The notes under the pieces were generated by a model. That model ran no database searches and was not told where the DNA came from. It saw only the letters and a program-made list of their open reading frames with translations. 5,214 nucleotides of DNA, taken from positions 1 through 5,214 of the forward strand of contig SBFU01000387.1 in NCBI GenBank assembly GCA_006227785.1, given 5' to 3'. The DNA is from Burkholderiales bacterium (GTDB taxonomy: Bacteria; Pseudomonadota; Gammaproteobacteria; Burkholderiales; Burkholderiaceae_C). Below, piece by piece: positions 4,855 through 5,214 of this stretch; the first letter of the stretch is position 1; every line of letters begins with the position of its first letter. The position numbers were made by a program, and so were the translations under genes.

Positions 4855-5214
4855 GGAGATGAGGTCCGCTGGGATTGTCGACGCAAACGCGGAATCAGGG
4901 GCAAGGGCGCTGGACAAAGCCGCACTGGGCCTGGCCCTTCGCCAGAGCCGTGATCGCACCCTGGCCCTGTTGACCGCCTACCGGTCCGCGCTGGGCAGCG
5001 ACCTGCAGGTGCCCTGCACACCCGAGCTGAACCCGCCCCTGTGGGAGCTGGGCCACATCGGCTGGTTTGCCGACTGGTGGATTGCCCGCAACCCGCAACG
5101 TGACCTGGGAGTTGAGGCCGACCCGGCTGCGGGCCGCGCCCCGGCGCGCCAGGCCCGGCGCGGACTGGACGCCGACGCGCTGTACAACTCCAGCGAGGTG
5201 CCGCACGACAGCCG
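4853..5214 (+). CDS. senA: Selenoneine synthase-type, EgtB-like protein, N-terminal part (truncated by window end)
   Basis: An open frame from ATG 4853 runs uninterrupted for 120 codons to the window end. The visible part is a DinB-like helical domain: ALGLALRQSRDRTLALLTAYR (24-44), then PELNPPLWELGHIGWFADWW (57-76). His68 in LGHIGWF aligns in position with the first iron-binding His of EgtB (the WHLAHTTWFFE region). YNSSEVPHDS (111-120) resembles the segment that follows in EgtB/SenA relatives. The catalytic FGE-sulfatase-like domain is outside the window. EgtB couples cysteine-type sulfur to hercynine; SenA does the equivalent with the seleno-sugar. The divergent senB and selD neighbours favour SenA over EgtB. 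Other in-frame ATGs are at 4829, 4835 and 4859; 4853 is my choice because GGAGG lies upstream and the domain then has a short leader. Confidence 0.8.
   Translation, partial: MEMRSAGIVDANAESGARALDKAALGLALRQSRDRTLALLTAYRSALGSDLQVPCTPELNPPLWELGHIGWFADWWIARNPQRDLGVEADPAAGRAPARQARRGLDADALYNSSEVPHDS

Noticed and set aside
4093..4953. A 286-codon open frame on the plus strand over senB and the start of senA
   Set aside because: Antisense to senB, low-complexity composition, no domain, and out of frame with the recognisable senA.
4855..4959. Longer senB with start at 4959
   Set aside because: The extra 35 residues precede the normal N-terminal beta strand of the glycosyltransferase and would overlap senA by about 105 bp.

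Overview
The window is GC-rich with strong third-position G/C bias. Protein styles (a cytochrome c4-like dihaem protein, a periplasmic rhodanese, Cys-type SelD, and a SenA/SenB pair) suggest a betaproteobacterium of the Burkholderiales, probably Comamonadaceae-like (Variovorax, Hydrogenophaga, Acidovorax type). That placement is inferred from protein character only. No mobile element, tRNA, rRNA or CRISPR was seen.

The right half (about 2300-5214) holds what I read as a selenoneine biosynthesis locus. A minus-strand run encodes a glycosyltransferase of the selenosugar synthase type (SenB, 3868-4854), then selenophosphate synthetase SelD/SenC (2735-3802), a small SnoaL/NTF2-fold protein (2318-2710) and a type II haloacid dehalogenase-like HAD hydrolase (1585-2304). 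Gaps between them are 65, 24 and 13 nt. Facing away from senB on the plus strand is the first 120 codons of an EgtB/SenA-type selenoneine synthase (4853 to the window end). In the known pathway SelD/SenC makes selenophosphate, SenB joins selenium to a UDP-sugar, and SenA couples the selenosugar to hercynine. The start codons of senA and senB share the tetranucleotide CATG, so there is no intergenic promoter region. The SnoaL-like and HAD proteins are not part of the characterised three-enzyme pathway and are the most interesting unknowns.

The left half (1-1541) is also minus strand. A secreted single-domain rhodanese (1042-1506) is followed, after 94 nt, by a secreted dihaem cytochrome c4-like protein (309-947). 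This looks like a small periplasmic sulfur or electron-transfer unit. A perfect 8+8 bp AT-rich palindrome lies just before the rhodanese start. An FNR/Anr-type box (9 of 10 consensus bases) lies in the rhodanese-cytochrome gap, exactly 41.5 bp from the start point implied by a -10-like hexamer. The same gap has an 8-bp inverted repeat whose 3' arm falls between the cytochrome Shine-Dalgarno and its ATG.

Downstream of the cytochrome is a 226-nt gene-free stretch (83-308) carrying a roughly 79-nt imperfect inverted repeat able to form one long hairpin. At the far left edge the first 27 codons of a further minus-strand gene, encoding a hydrophobic N-terminus, enter the window.
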